Source of the DNA: Litorimonas sp964511495
GTDB taxonomy: Bacteria; Pseudomonadota; Alphaproteobacteria; Caulobacterales; Maricaulaceae
DNA: 64,000 nucleotides
Direction: 5' to 3'
NCBI GenBank assembly: GCA_964511495.1
Contig: CAZEFT010000016.1
Location: 1-64,000 of the forward strand
Shown: piece by piece, positions 16,388 through 25,832 of the stretch
Layout of the letters: each line of letters begins with the position of its first letter
Position numbering within the stretch: the first letter of the stretch is position 1
Notes under the pieces: model-generated
What the model was told of the DNA's origin: nothing
Databases searched by the model: none
Seen by the model: only the letters and a program-made list of their open reading frames with translations
Program-made: the position numbers and the translations under genes

Positions 16388-19300
16388 TTAGAGACTGCCA
16401 GAACCGCTCACGCGCAAGCGCGTGGCCTGTGTACGCCCGCGAATATCGGGGCGGTACATATCTTCAGCCACTGCGCCGGGGAAGATAAAGTCCCCTTCCG
16501 TCACGGCCCGTACAATATAGGCCACAACCAGATCACTGCTGTCCCATCGACTCAAACGTTCAGAGACAACAACTCTATCATCACGGGCTTCAGCCAGATC
16601 CAAATCACGAATTTTTCCAACAAAATCATAGAGGCTATCAGGCTTAGTTTCTGCCTCGGTCAATATACTCTCTATTTCCAAGCCTGCTGGCAATAAATCT
16701 GCCAATACAACCATCGCAGAACGATTTTGACTCGGGTCGATAGTGACACGAATAATCGCCCGGTCCCCTTTTGTGAGGCTTGTCAGTGGCAGGAGCTCTC
16801 CTGTCATGGAGAACATCTCTTTCTTAAGCGCATAGCCTTCTGAAACCTCGCCGGGGTCAGTATCAGGCAAGCCTCTAATCATCTCAGAGACCCAAACTGT
16901 CTGCTCTCCCATATTCGTGAAGTTTTTACCCCCACCGATTTTAGAACCAATAATATCGGCGGTTTGTGATAGTTTTGACGTTACGAAATTCAAATCTTCA
17001 GATTGAACCGAAATCGGGTCATTCGACGCATCCAGTGCGGCAATCATCCGCACGAGATAGGCTTGTTCCTGAGTATTCAGGTAATCGCCTTCTTGGACGG
17101 ACGCCCCGATATAACCCAGTAGATCACCCGCTTGTTCATCAGGCAGATAGTCATTTGCCACCGCTAAAATCGCCGCCGCATTGCGCAAGCCCGAAGCATA
17201 ATAGTCGTCCTTATTCGGCGTACCCGATTTCAAATTCGCCAAGGATTGGGTGAATAAGACGCTCGCACGGCGCTGATCATCAATGCGTGATAAGGCAGTT
17301 GCCAAATAAGCCAAAGCGAGCGGGTCTTTTATCTCTTTGGCCTGATTATCCGCCAAATAACGTAAATCTGGCACGTCAGTTTTATCGGCGAGCGATAAAA
17401 CATAATGCGCATAGGCAGCACGCTCATAACGACGGGTATCATTGGATAGACCACGGGAATTCGACCATCCATAATTGTAATCCAAATCCAGACTGGAATA
17501 ACGATTGGGGTCAGCCAATTTCTGGGCTGCAGAAATGGCTTTCTCCAAAGCATCTTTCGGCACCGATTGGCCTCGGGCCTCCGCCAAAATAAGGAATTCT
17601 GTCACATAGAGTTGTAACCACGGCGAACTATTGCTGTCGCCAACGCGCCACAGCCCAAAAGCGCCCTGCCCATCTTGCCGCGCTACGAGGCGCTTGATGG
17701 CTAAGTCCACACGGGCGGCCCTTTGCGGTTCACTTAAATCTTTCAAACCGCCCAACTCAGAGACAAAGAGCAGCGGCATGGCGCGGCTCGTTGTCTGCTC
17801 TGTGCAACCATATGGATAGGCAGAAAGCGACTTAATATAACTTTGCGCATTCAATCCCGGCAGGTTGGAGACTGAGACGCTTACATCTGTTGCGGCAGGG
17901 ATAAATCCGCTCAAACGTTCGGCAGAAAGGCTGTAACCTTCTCCCGGCGCTAAACGGGTTAATCTCTTTTCTGTTCTTGGACGGAAAGGTGACCGGGTCT
18001 CGATTTGCAGAGATTTAGACAAAGCAAAATCATTCTGCGCTGTCAGCCGGATATCCACATCAGAAACGCCCAAATCATTGGATACAATTGAGAAGCCCAC
18101 ATCTTTTCTCGCATTCCGTATCAAATCAAAGGTGGTTTGATTGTCTTGCGCCGCCAAGTCAGAGTTTAAGGAAAGTTGATATACGCCTTCAGGGCCATCC
18201 AGATTATCGACACTAACCGTGGCCATGGCTTTATCGCCTGGCGCAAGGAAGCGCGGTAAGCCGACAATTATAGGAACCGGGTCGCGTACAACCAACTCGC
18301 CTTCACCGCTGCCTACGGATTTATCTGACCACGCTGTGGCCATCAGACGAAGACGGCCTTGGAAATCCGGAATAACGAAAGAGGCCGTAGCCTTTCCGTT
18401 TTTCAAACGGATGGGGCCTGAATAGAGTGAGACCGTTTTTTCCGGGATCACACTTAAGCCTGCACCGCCGACACTATCGCCCCCTTGAGGTAATATCGCA
18501 GCCACGCCCAAATTTGGATTGAGCAATCGCGAGTAATCATCACGAATATCAAGGCCAAACGCCTTTTTACCGAAGAAGTACGCTGCCGCATCGGGAGCAT
18601 CATACTGGGTGAGCTGCAATATGCCCTCATCGACTGCTGCGATATTAATCCAAGCCGTTTCATTACCGGACAATCCACTGACAGAGACGGGTAAGTCGAG
18701 AGTTTGACTTGGTTGGATGACGTCAGGCGCATTAAAAGTAACATCCAGAACCTGATCAGAGCGGTCCAAAGCGATATAACTTAGGCCTGCAGCGCGGCGT
18801 TGAATGGCCGCCCCGCGACTATCTTCTGGCGTGTAAAGCGTGAGCATGGCGTAGACGCTGTCCCCCCATGACTTATTGAACTTCAAGGTCAACTCGGACT
18901 CGCCTTCTGGCAAAACAACAGATTGAATGGACTGTACGGATTCATTGGCAATCACCAAATCGCCACGCCCGGCATAAGGCGCATTGACTGAAAGTGTGAT
19001 TGTGTCTCCGCCTTTCACGGTTTCTTCGACTTTGCCCATAACGATGCGGTCTGGCGCGTCCGAACCATTTCCGGGTCTGGCCCAACCTACATTAAATCGA
19101 ATAGCCCCCTTCTCGCCAGTGGGAGACAAGGCTTCGAGCCTATATTGACCGCGCGGCAATGTCCGGCTCCATTGGGCCGGGGCATTATCAAGGCTCAATG
19201 TGCCATTAGCCAGCGCGACCTCTGACACATCTTTGCGGTAACGCCACCGTCCGTTTTCACGATACCACTGGAAGTCATGAATTTCTTCAAATAAGCGCCA

Positions 19301-21346
19301 ATCGACATCGCCAGACATCAACGTCCCTTGCGCATTGAGGTGAACGATATTCAGCCCAACAGGAGACTTATGGCTCGCATAGCGACCTTCAAAATTAGGC
19401 TTAAAGCCGATATAGCTGTCTTGTGTCCGTAAAGGCACATAATTGGTTTTCTGAACGTAACGTCCGCCCGGTTCGGCCACCGCAGATGTCACCATTAAGC
19501 GCAAAGGATAGCTCGAACGAATATTCTGCGCCTTAAGGCTGATAGGAAATTCCAAAGCCCCTTTTTCATCCGTGACGCCGACGCCAATCTCAATCAGGCG
19601 TTCTTCAAATGTCTCTCGAGTATCACCAAATCTGTAAGTTTTATAATTCGCAAAAGGTTGGTTTTGGATTTGAACGCGGGCTTCGGCTTCACTGTCTAAA
19701 TCCTGCCCCGGTGCGCCATAAAGGAAATCCGCCTGAACACTCAGAGTGGCGCGGCTATCACCAAGTAAAGTCTCTTCATCTAGCTTGGTCGTGACTTTTA
19801 GTTTTTGAGGAACAAAATCCTGAACATCAAAGCGCACGCTTTTTGCGACATCCAAACCTTCAGGTTTCAAAGATAGTGTCCAAACGCCGCGTGGAGCACC
19901 ATTGGGCAATTCATAATTTAAGATCAGTGATCCCGCTTTGTCAGAAGTCTCATAGGTTTCGCGTAAGGCCACGCCACCATCCGGTTTTGTCAAGGTAAGT
20001 TGTACCGGACGATCAAAATGCGCCCGTCCCTTATCATCCCGCAAGAGCGCCGTCAGGTGTACGGTCTCTCCAGGACGGTAAATACCACGCTCCGTATAGG
20101 CGAAAATATCAATCGGGCTTTGTGCGCGTCGGCCTTCAACGTCATAAGCGGTCATGTCCAACGGGCTGCGGGACAAATCCAACATGGCGAAGTCATTCTC
20201 AGGGCCATAGGCTAAAATCATTTTCGGGGCTGTATTCCCCTGTCCGTTAAACAAGGCCGCAGGGAATTTGGCACGACCTTGCGCATCTGTCTCAGCCTGA
20301 GCGAGAAGGTCATTATTCTGCGCGATCAGTTCAAGACGAATGTTCGGGACGAGCTTTGCCGTTTTAAGAGAGCGGACATTCACATGGGTGAAATCAGCAC
20401 CCCGGTAACTGGTCAGCGCCATATCTGTGGAAATTATCCAACGCCACGCTTTTGCCACGCGGGCCTTATTCTCTTTATCGCTCCCCCGTATTGCGGTGAC
20501 GATATAAGCACCATAGCTCAAATCCGCCGTGATATCCTGTAGCGGGAAAATCGTCCGCACGGTTTTATTACGACGATTGACAATATCTAAACGACCGGAC
20601 CACACTTCAACCTTTTCCTGCCAAGCATCGTAATTATAACTGTAGTCACCTTCCAAAGCCTGACCACCTGAATTAGGATTTGTCTGGCTGAGTATGCGGT
20701 GATTGACACGCTCCACAATGATATCAAGCGCCTCAATATTCACAGTCTCAATCGCTAATCCACCGCGATCGGTTTTGGGCAAAATTATCCCATTATCTGT
20801 AAAACCGACAAAAGCGGGCTTATCACCAAAGCCAATTGAAACAGTTTGATTTGCGGCCAATGTCTTATCGGCCTTTTCTGACGGAAGTCCTTGTCGGAGG
20901 GTGACGCGATAATCCTGATTAAAAGATAATCCCCCTAAACATAACGCGCGTCCTTCAACGGAAATCGCGACTTTTGCATCCGGTGAAATATCAATGAAGG
21001 GACGCAGTTCAGAGTCTTGAGTTTTGGCAACGGGTTCTGAAAATGCAAAACAGGCTTTCACCTGTGAATTTGCTCCTTCGACTTCATACCATTTATCATA
21101 AACGAAAGAAGATAAGCGGTCCGCTTCCGTATCATCAGTGCTCGTTTGTTCCGTCGCGTTATTTATCGCACGATCTACATCTTCGTCATTCCGACCGGGC
21201 TCAATTTTGACTTCAGCCGCCTTCCCCGCATTTGATAGTCGATGTTCAGAGGAACTCGGATAAAAGGCATAGCCAGCCCAACCTGCAGCAAGAAACAGAG
21301 CAAGCCCCAAGATAAAGCCGAGAGCGGTTTTCGAATTATTCTGCAT
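16388..21346 (-). CDS. Bacterial alpha-2-macroglobulin (MG1/thioester) protein
   Basis: A 1652-residue periplasmic protease-trapping protein. Residues 7-29 form an uncleaved-looking membrane anchor; there is no lipobox, unlike the lipoprotein form in E. coli. MG domains occupy most of the first 1100 residues, including SPIDIFAYTERGIYRPGE, which is diagnostic of the family. The thioester motif CTEQ appears in YPYGCTEQTT, so covalent capture of proteases should work. The alpha-alpha toroid TED domain and a receptor-binding-like C-terminal domain follow. It lies one base upstream of pbpC; the established idea is that the pair defends and repairs the wall against proteases that breach the outer membrane. 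Confidence 0.95.
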   Translation of the reverse strand: MQNNSKTALGFILGLALFLAAGWAGYAFYPSSSEHRLSNAGKAAEVKIEPGRNDEDVDRAINNATEQTSTDDTEADRLSSFVYDKWYEVEGANSQVKACFAFSEPVAKTQDSELRPFIDISPDAKVAISVEGRALCLGGLSFNQDYRVTLRQGLPSEKADKTLAANQTVSIGFGDKPAFVGFTDNGIILPKTDRGGLAIETVNIEALDIIVERVNHRILSQTNPNSGGQALEGDYSYNYDAWQEKVEVWSGRLDIVNRRNKTVRTIFPLQDITADLSYGAYIVTAIRGSDKENKARVAKAWRWIISTDMALTSYRGADFTHVNVRSLKTAKLVPNIRLELIAQNNDLLAQAETDAQGRAKFPAALFNGQGNTAPKMILAYGPENDFAMLDLSRSPLDMTAYDVEGRRAQSPIDIFAYTERGIYRPGETVHLTALLRDDKGRAHFDRPVQLTLTKPDGGVALRETYETSDKAGSLILNYELPNGAPRGVWTLSLKPEGLDVAKSVRFDVQDFVPQKLKVTTKLDEETLLGDSRATLSVQADFLYGAPGQDLDSEAEARVQIQNQPFANYKTYRFGDTRETFEERLIEIGVGVTDEKGALEFPISLKAQNIRSSYPLRLMVTSAVAEPGGRYVQKTNYVPLRTQDSYIGFKPNFEGRYASHKSPVGLNIVHLNAQGTLMSGDVDWRLFEEIHDFQWYRENGRWRYRKDVSEVALANGTLSLDNAPAQWSRTLPRGQYRLEALSPTGEKGAIRFNVGWARPGNGSDAPDRIVMGKVEETVKGGDTITLSVNAPYAGRGDLVIANESVQSIQSVVLPEGESELTLKFNKSWGDSVYAMLTLYTPEDSRGAAIQRRAAGLSYIALDRSDQVLDVTFNAPDVIQPSQTLDLPVSVSGLSGNETAWINIAAVDEGILQLTQYDAPDAAAYFFGKKAFGLDIRDDYSRLLNPNLGVAAILPQGGDSVGGAGLSVIPEKTVSLYSGPIRLKNGKATASFVIPDFQGRLRLMATAWSDKSVGSGEGELVVRDPVPIIVGLPRFLAPGDKAMATVSVDNLDGPEGVYQLSLNSDLAAQDNQTTFDLIRNARKDVGFSIVSNDLGVSDVDIRLTAQNDFALSKSLQIETRSPFRPRTEKRLTRLAPGEGYSLSAERLSGFIPAATDVSVSVSNLPGLNAQSYIKSLSAYPYGCTEQTTSRAMPLLFVSELGGLKDLSEPQRAARVDLAIKRLVARQDGQGAFGLWRVGDSNSSPWLQLYVTEFLILAEARGQSVPKDALEKAISAAQKLADPNRYSSLDLDYNYGWSNSRGLSNDTRRYERAAYAHYVLSLADKTDVPDLRYLADNQAKEIKDPLALAYLATALSRIDDQRRASVLFTQSLANLKSGTPNKDDYYASGLRNAAAILAVANDYLPDEQAGDLLGYIGASVQEGDYLNTQEQAYLVRMIAALDASNDPISVQSEDLNFVTSKLSQTADIIGSKIGGGKNFTNMGEQTVWVSEMIRGLPDTDPGEVSEGYALKKEMFSMTGELLPLTSLTKGDRAIIRVTIDPSQNRSAMVVLADLLPAGLEIESILTEAETKPDSLYDFVGKIRDLDLAEARDDRVVVSERLSRWDSSDLVVAYIVRAVTEGDFIFPGAVAEDMYRPDIRGRTQATRLRVSGSGSL

Positions 21347-21536
21347 AAAAAGCCCCTTAAGCAGTCAATAGGATAAATGACACGCGGTACGTCATGATTG
21401 CCTATCTCTTATTATGGTGATTCTTGTTCCAACTGTGACGAATTTGGTACGAAATCACGATAATACGGCCAAAATATCGCGTTTAGGTAGATTTTTACCT
21501 TGCTTTAATCTCGTTTCCTAACTTAACGTCAAACTT

Positions 21537-21657
21537 CAGTCTGTATTAACAGGCTGAAGGCACGCATGGTTTTACTTTGAGTGCATAACGAAAAAGGCTC
21601 ACGCAACTAGTCTTTCGTTAAGAAGGCTGTCACATCTGTGGCGGCCTTTTTTGTTTT
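21537..21657 (+). ncRNA. Candidate small RNA with three hairpins
   Basis: Three successive stems occur on the plus strand: CAGTCTGT/ACAGGCTG (21537-21544 with 21549-21556, one G-T pair, loop ATTA), TAACGAAA/TTTCGTTA (21586-21593 with 21613-21620, perfect) and the terminator stem at 21623-21648 followed by six T. The terminator points rightwards, yet the protein gene to the left is on the opposite strand, so there is no known plus-strand gene for it to terminate. A roughly 120-base or shorter RNA is the simplest explanation. It does not look like 6S, SRP or tmRNA. The 5' end is uncertain. Confidence 0.5.
21623..21652 (+). terminator. Strong Rho-independent terminator with no upstream protein gene
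   Basis: AAGGCTGTCAC (21623-21633) pairs with GTGGCGGCCTT (21638-21648) with two G-T wobbles, loop of four, followed by TTTTTT. On the minus strand there is no T-run after the stem, so it works for plus-strand transcripts only. Confidence 0.88.
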
Positions 21658-21707
21658 CTAGCGCGGCATGTAGGATTTCGGCGAATTAGAAACTTTGACG
21701 TCTTTGG

Positions 21708-22094
21708 CTATGACCGCATGTCTTGTAATTTTTGCCGGTATTCCCAACGTTGAATTTCAGTGACGGCCCTCGAAATCCTGAACTCAATATCTTGCACGGC
21801 GACTTGACGCGCACCGATTGTTTTTGTCTCTCCAATGAGGCTTTCTGCTGCCTCGCAACGCTCTGCCAAAGCTTTTGCGCCTACCGCTTTGGCGGATCCC
21901 TTCAATGTATGAGTGACAGACGCCCAGCTTTCGTCATCGGCGGAAGGTTCCAATAATCGCGACCACATCTCAACTTGATGTTTGAACAATCCCAAAACTT
22001 CTTTGGTTAATTCAACATCACCCTGCACATATTGATTAAGGTGATCAAAATCGATTTCTTGTTCGTCGTCAGTTGGAGGTAAAGAATTTGCCAT
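21708..22094 (-). CDS. Hpt (histidine phosphotransfer) domain protein
   Basis: A 128-residue single-domain phosphorelay protein. The phosphoryl-accepting histidine is in the motif THTLKGSAKAVGA (about residues 61-73), followed by the usual second helix LAERCEAAESLIGE. The remaining sequence is the expected four-helix bundle with no kinase or receiver attached, so it must pass phosphate between partners encoded elsewhere. Its N-terminus is acidic. It stands alone, divergent from the CPBP protease gene. Partner kinase and response regulator cannot be inferred. Confidence 0.88.
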   Translation of the reverse strand: MANSLPPTDDEQEIDFDHLNQYVQGDVELTKEVLGLFKHQVEMWSRLLEPSADDESWASVTHTLKGSAKAVGAKALAERCEAAESLIGETKTIGARQVAVQDIEFRISRAVTEIQRWEYRQKLQDMRS

Positions 22095-22196
22095 ATCCCA
22101 GCTTTAACGGCATAGCAGATTCTTAATAGCTTTTTCTGTGATTTCTTTCAGAACGGCTCATATTCAGCAAGCTTCATGAGCGAGGGGCAAATATTC

Positions 22197-23348
22197 ATGC
22201 GGTATTTCGAAAACACACGCATAAACGGTCACTCCCATATCGCGCTCTGGATTTTCGTTTTATGGATCACTGTTTTAGGGTGGTTGGTTGCACAATTCGT
22301 CATCACCGGGCCCATCGACCCAATATTAGCGGACAGCCATCCTCAATTGAGACAGGACCTTATCCAAGCCTCTCTGGATGCTGTCACAAACGCCAATCAG
22401 CTTTTATTGGGTCTATTGATACTCGCCTTTGTCGGCAGCACGCTATTGGGCGTGGTTTTCTCGCTACTGGCTTTAAATGCCAAAGCTGAGAGAAAAATGG
22501 GTTTTAGCATAGTCGCAGCTCTCTTCATTACAGTGTCCTTCGTCAGTCTTTTTGGTTTCCTCCCCATGATGAGCACGGCTGAAACGACAGCGGTTTTAAA
22601 CCGTGTCATCGCTTCAAGTCCTCCCTCTTATGCATTGATTTTATTGACGTTTCCGACTTCACTTGTGTTACTCTATATCGGTCAGAAATATGTTTTGAAG
22701 CGAACAATTCTATCCCTTCATACCGCCTATAGGCGGTATCGGTGGACGCGTATGATTTTTGCTATGGTGCTAACTTGGTTGGTCTTGGGTGGGCTGTCTC
22801 TCATTCTGCATCTATCTGGTCTCAAAACGCTTAGTTTCACCTTCGACCCTCAGCGTTTCTTTATTTATGCGGCTATTTCAGCTGCCTTTATTCCATTGCA
22901 ATCCGCAACAGAAGAGATCTTTTTCCGCGGTTTTCTCAACCAAGCGATTGAAAGTATTAGTCGCAATAAATGGATCGCTTTTGTGATCACCAGCCTGCTT
23001 TTTATGTGTGTCCACCTAGCCAACCCTGAAGCTCTAGCCGGTGCAGATGCAGGGATTCTACCCATTGTGATGAGCGGGTATTTCTTTTTCGGCTTTGCCG
23101 CTTGTCTCATGCTCTGGATTGATGATGGCTTGGAGTCCGCCATTGGCGTTCATGCCGCCAATAATATGTTCGCAGCCATTTTCGTCAATTATGAGAACTC
23201 TGTCCTGCCAACACCCTCTGCTTTTCAAATCAAAGCCAGTCCGGTCATGGATAGTGTTTTGACCATTATCGCATTGGGGCTGATTGTGATTTTGCTTTTT
23301 GTCTTTAAGTCCGTTGGCCAGACAAAGCTCGTTGCCCCCGCGCCGTAA
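22197..23348 (+). CDS. CPBP-family intramembrane metalloprotease
   Basis: A 383-residue polytopic membrane protein with about eight helices, belonging to the CPBP (CaaX protease and bacteriocin-processing, Abi) family. The catalytic motifs are intact: EEIFFRGF (the EExxxR motif), MCVHLAN with its conserved His, and HAANNMF (HxxxN). These glutamates and histidines form the active site in the family. The substrate is unknown. Start is set at ATG 22197 because GAGGGG (22182-22187) lies nine bases before it; an in-frame ATG at 22176 would add seven residues but has no ribosome-binding site. The 3' end overlaps a small minus-strand gene by 44 bases. Confidence 0.9.
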   Translation: MRYFENTRINGHSHIALWIFVLWITVLGWLVAQFVITGPIDPILADSHPQLRQDLIQASLDAVTNANQLLLGLLILAFVGSTLLGVVFSLLALNAKAERKMGFSIVAALFITVSFVSLFGFLPMMSTAETTAVLNRVIASSPPSYALILLTFPTSLVLLYIGQKYVLKRTILSLHTAYRRYRWTRMIFAMVLTWLVLGGLSLILHLSGLKTLSFTFDPQRFFIYAAISAAFIPLQSATEEIFFRGFLNQAIESISRNKWIAFVITSLLFMCVHLANPEALAGADAGILPIVMSGYFFFGFAACLMLWIDDGLESAIGVHAANNMFAAIFVNYENSVLPTPSAFQIKASPVMDSVLTIIALGLIVILLFVFKSVGQTKLVAPAP

Positions 23349-23580
23349 GACGACATACCATCCATTCCGGACGCATAGGGTTGGCGAACCACCCCTCTGC
23401 CAGATCGTTTTGAATGGCGAAGCGTTGAATGGACGCTGGTATTTTTTGCCCGCTACCGTCAAAAAGCGATAAGCGCCCTTCGGGGTTATTTAAGCCGGTT
23501 TTCAGCCAAGTGAGAACCTGCCGCTCGAAAGCGGTTATTTGATTATTTTCGGAGAGCACAGCCAACCCTTTAATTTTCAC
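23305..23580 (-). CDS. Small protein of unknown function
   Basis: A 91-residue ORF with GTG start, no membrane segment and no family I recognise. The residue pattern is protein-like, with an amphipathic helix ITAFERQVLTWLKTGL followed by a compact mixed region and the ending RLTARGQRALSGQRT that recalls a short winged-helix tail. It overlaps the end of the CPBP gene by 44 bases in convergent orientation. No clear Shine-Dalgarno is seen before the GTG, so both start and reality are moderately uncertain. Confidence 0.5.
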   Translation of the reverse strand: MKIKGLAVLSENNQITAFERQVLTWLKTGLNNPEGRLSLFDGSGQKIPASIQRFAIQNDLAEGWFANPMRPEWMVCRLTARGQRALSGQRT

Positions 23581-23738
23581 CTACAGGCAAACCGATCTAA
23601 CGCCGTTGTCCTGATTAATGACTGTTAGATAGTAGAAATCGTTCTATATTCCGTTAAAACCGTGTTGGGGGTTCATTAAGACTCCCAAACTGCCCTGCTC
23701 GCTGTTGCGTGCGGCCAGTCAGTGTGAAAAGGAAACAT

Positions 23739-25832
23739 GTGTCGGATATTTCGAAAAAAGTTCTGAGTATTGATGATGATGCTGAGAATGTGGTGAAAGA
23801 CGAGTCCGAAGAGCGCAAGCCCATTAGCGCCATTATAGAACCTGCGACGCCCCATGACCCTGTCCCCGCCTTCGTCAATCGCCCTGCTTTGCCAACGATT
23901 GAGAACCTCAATACTGAAATCGGGAAAGGTTTGATTTGGACAGGCGTCATTGTCTCTCTTCTTTGGTTGGGTATGGGGTTAGGTTATTGGTTCACGCTCA
24001 AAACAATTGAAATTCAGAATGCAACACCTCTGATTTGGGCGGAATTGGGCCTGACATGTGTCGTTCCGGCGCTATTGATTTTCTTATTCTTTCTCGCCTG
24101 TCATAAATTAAAGGCGTTGTCGGCCCGTGCTGAACTCATCAGTCGAGCCAGTCTAGCTTTGTTCGACCCAGACCAAGCCGCTGCGGAGAATGTCCAGTCC
24201 CTAGCCAGAGCCGTAAGGCAAGAAATTACGACTTTGGATAATCATGTTGCCAAAAGCGCCGAAACTTTTAGTGCGCTTCAAAAGTCTGCGAAGCAGCAAG
24301 GGCAAGCCCTCCAAGATAGTGCCGAACACCTGACAAATACGGGGCAAACTGTTACTGCCACATTGGGCGTGCAAAAAACACTACTTACCGAAATAGTATC
24401 GGAACTCGAAGCACGGATTCAAACGCTGTCCAACACACTTTCAAAAGAGAAAGAGACATTATCGGTTTCCACGACCGATATTGAGCAAAACTTCAACAAA
24501 GCCCAAACACTGATGGTCGAGACAGGCTCACAATTGTCCGACTTTTCCGCTCAATCCGAAGAAAAAATTATTTCAACGGCTCATTCCTTGAGTGAAGCAC
24601 AAGCTAAAACAGAAACTGTACTCACTTCACTGAGCTCACAATCTGAGTCTATTCAGACCCTTCTTTCCAGAATGGAAAAGCAGAAAAATAGTTTGGAAGC
24701 CTCGCTCAACACGCATTTAACGTCTTTATCCGATCTGAACACACAAAATGAACAAGCCAATCGGGCTTTCGCAGATATTGTTCAAAAAGGACACGAGGCC
24801 GGGGAAAGCCTGAAACAGGACCTCGTCAATCGTCAAGCCTCGCTTGAGGCCGAAAGAAAAGCCATCACGGCGAGTGTGGAGGCAGGGCGACAGGCCAATG
24901 CAACTTCGCAGGCCGAATATAAAGCCGAACTTGCTGAGGCTCTGGCAAAGGCCCGAAATAGCTTAGCCGAACTTGAAACGCGTTTGTCCAAATTGGAGAC
25001 TGACACGCAGACAATGGAAGGACGGCGCCTTTCGGAAGCTGAAACACAAACGATGCCACTTGAAGGGTTAGTCGCAACAAAACAGCCCTTGCCCGGCGAG
25101 CGCATTCATTTGCGCCCTTTGACATCAGAGGATTACAGCGAGACATTTGAAGATGCAGAAACAATAGCTTCCGCATCCGATGTGGAAAACAGTCTCGGAG
25201 CCGCAGGCGATGACGATCTCGCCATGCCCTCTGCCCCATTGGATGGAAGCTCTCCGGAGGAGCCTGATCTACTGGCCCTCGCCAATGAACAACAGGACCT
25301 GGTACGTCCCATTGAGGACCGCCGTGGATTATTCGGAAAAAAGAAAAAAGAGAAAACAGGGTGGCGTTGGCGCGACCTGATGGGTGGATTTGAGGGGAAT
25401 GACATCTCTGCTGATCAAGACATTAATCTATCCGAAACTGGCAGTTCACCTCATCAAAATGAAGCTCACTCGCAGACATCATCAATCGTATCTGGGCCGC
25501 AGATCGCTCTCAAGCCTTTCAAAGATTGGTTAGATTCTGAAGGTTTGGCCGGCGATGCTATCATCAGCGAAACAACGATATTGGATGTTGCGAGCGCCAT
25601 CGTCTCAGACAATGATACCTCTCAAGAAATACTCATAAGTCGATTAGGCGGCGTGGCCGATCATTTTAAAGCCCTTGCTCGACAAGAGCCGCGATTTACA
25701 CAATCTGCAAACGCATTTTGTGAGGAGTTCGAAATGTCACTCAATCCGCAAATCATGAACCAACAAGCTATTCGTGCAAAGCTGAGTAGTGATGACGGGA
25801 AGGCCTATCTTCTGGCTCGTTTAGCGAGGTAG
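23739..25832 (+). CDS. Two-TM membrane-anchored long coiled-coil protein
   Basis: A 697-residue protein of unknown function. An acidic N-terminal region (1-60) is followed by two membrane helices (about 64-86 and 99-121), a long helical region with heptad-like Ala/Leu/Ser/Glu/Gln pattern (about 130-440), an acidic low-complexity linker, and a compact C-terminal domain (about 590-697). The start GTG 23739 is chosen for AAGGA at 23729-23733; an upstream in-frame GTG at 23709 is possible. The layout resembles TipN, the Caulobacter polarity marker with two N-terminal TM helices and a long coiled coil, but I see no sequence proof of homology. Cell-envelope or polar scaffold is an inference. Confidence 0.8.
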   Translation: MSDISKKVLSIDDDAENVVKDESEERKPISAIIEPATPHDPVPAFVNRPALPTIENLNTEIGKGLIWTGVIVSLLWLGMGLGYWFTLKTIEIQNATPLIWAELGLTCVVPALLIFLFFLACHKLKALSARAELISRASLALFDPDQAAAENVQSLARAVRQEITTLDNHVAKSAETFSALQKSAKQQGQALQDSAEHLTNTGQTVTATLGVQKTLLTEIVSELEARIQTLSNTLSKEKETLSVSTTDIEQNFNKAQTLMVETGSQLSDFSAQSEEKIISTAHSLSEAQAKTETVLTSLSSQSESIQTLLSRMEKQKNSLEASLNTHLTSLSDLNTQNEQANRAFADIVQKGHEAGESLKQDLVNRQASLEAERKAITASVEAGRQANATSQAEYKAELAEALAKARNSLAELETRLSKLETDTQTMEGRRLSEAETQTMPLEGLVATKQPLPGERIHLRPLTSEDYSETFEDAETIASASDVENSLGAAGDDDLAMPSAPLDGSSPEEPDLLALANEQQDLVRPIEDRRGLFGKKKKEKTGWRWRDLMGGFEGNDISADQDINLSETGSSPHQNEAHSQTSSIVSGPQIALKPFKDWLDSEGLAGDAIISETTILDVASAIVSDNDTSQEILISRLGGVADHFKALARQEPRFTQSANAFCEEFEMSLNPQIMNQQAIRAKLSSDDGKAYLLARLAR

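Larger units (their letters stand above)
21347..21707. other. 361-base intergenic region divergent to the alpha-2-macroglobulin gene
   Basis: No protein-coding gene is supported here. The right half carries three consecutive hairpins ending in a terminator on the plus strand, annotated as a candidate small RNA. The left half (21347-21530) is AT-rich and must hold the promoter of the minus-strand alpha-2-macroglobulin gene and that of any plus-strand RNA, but I cannot place a convincing -35/-10 pair. Confidence 0.6.
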
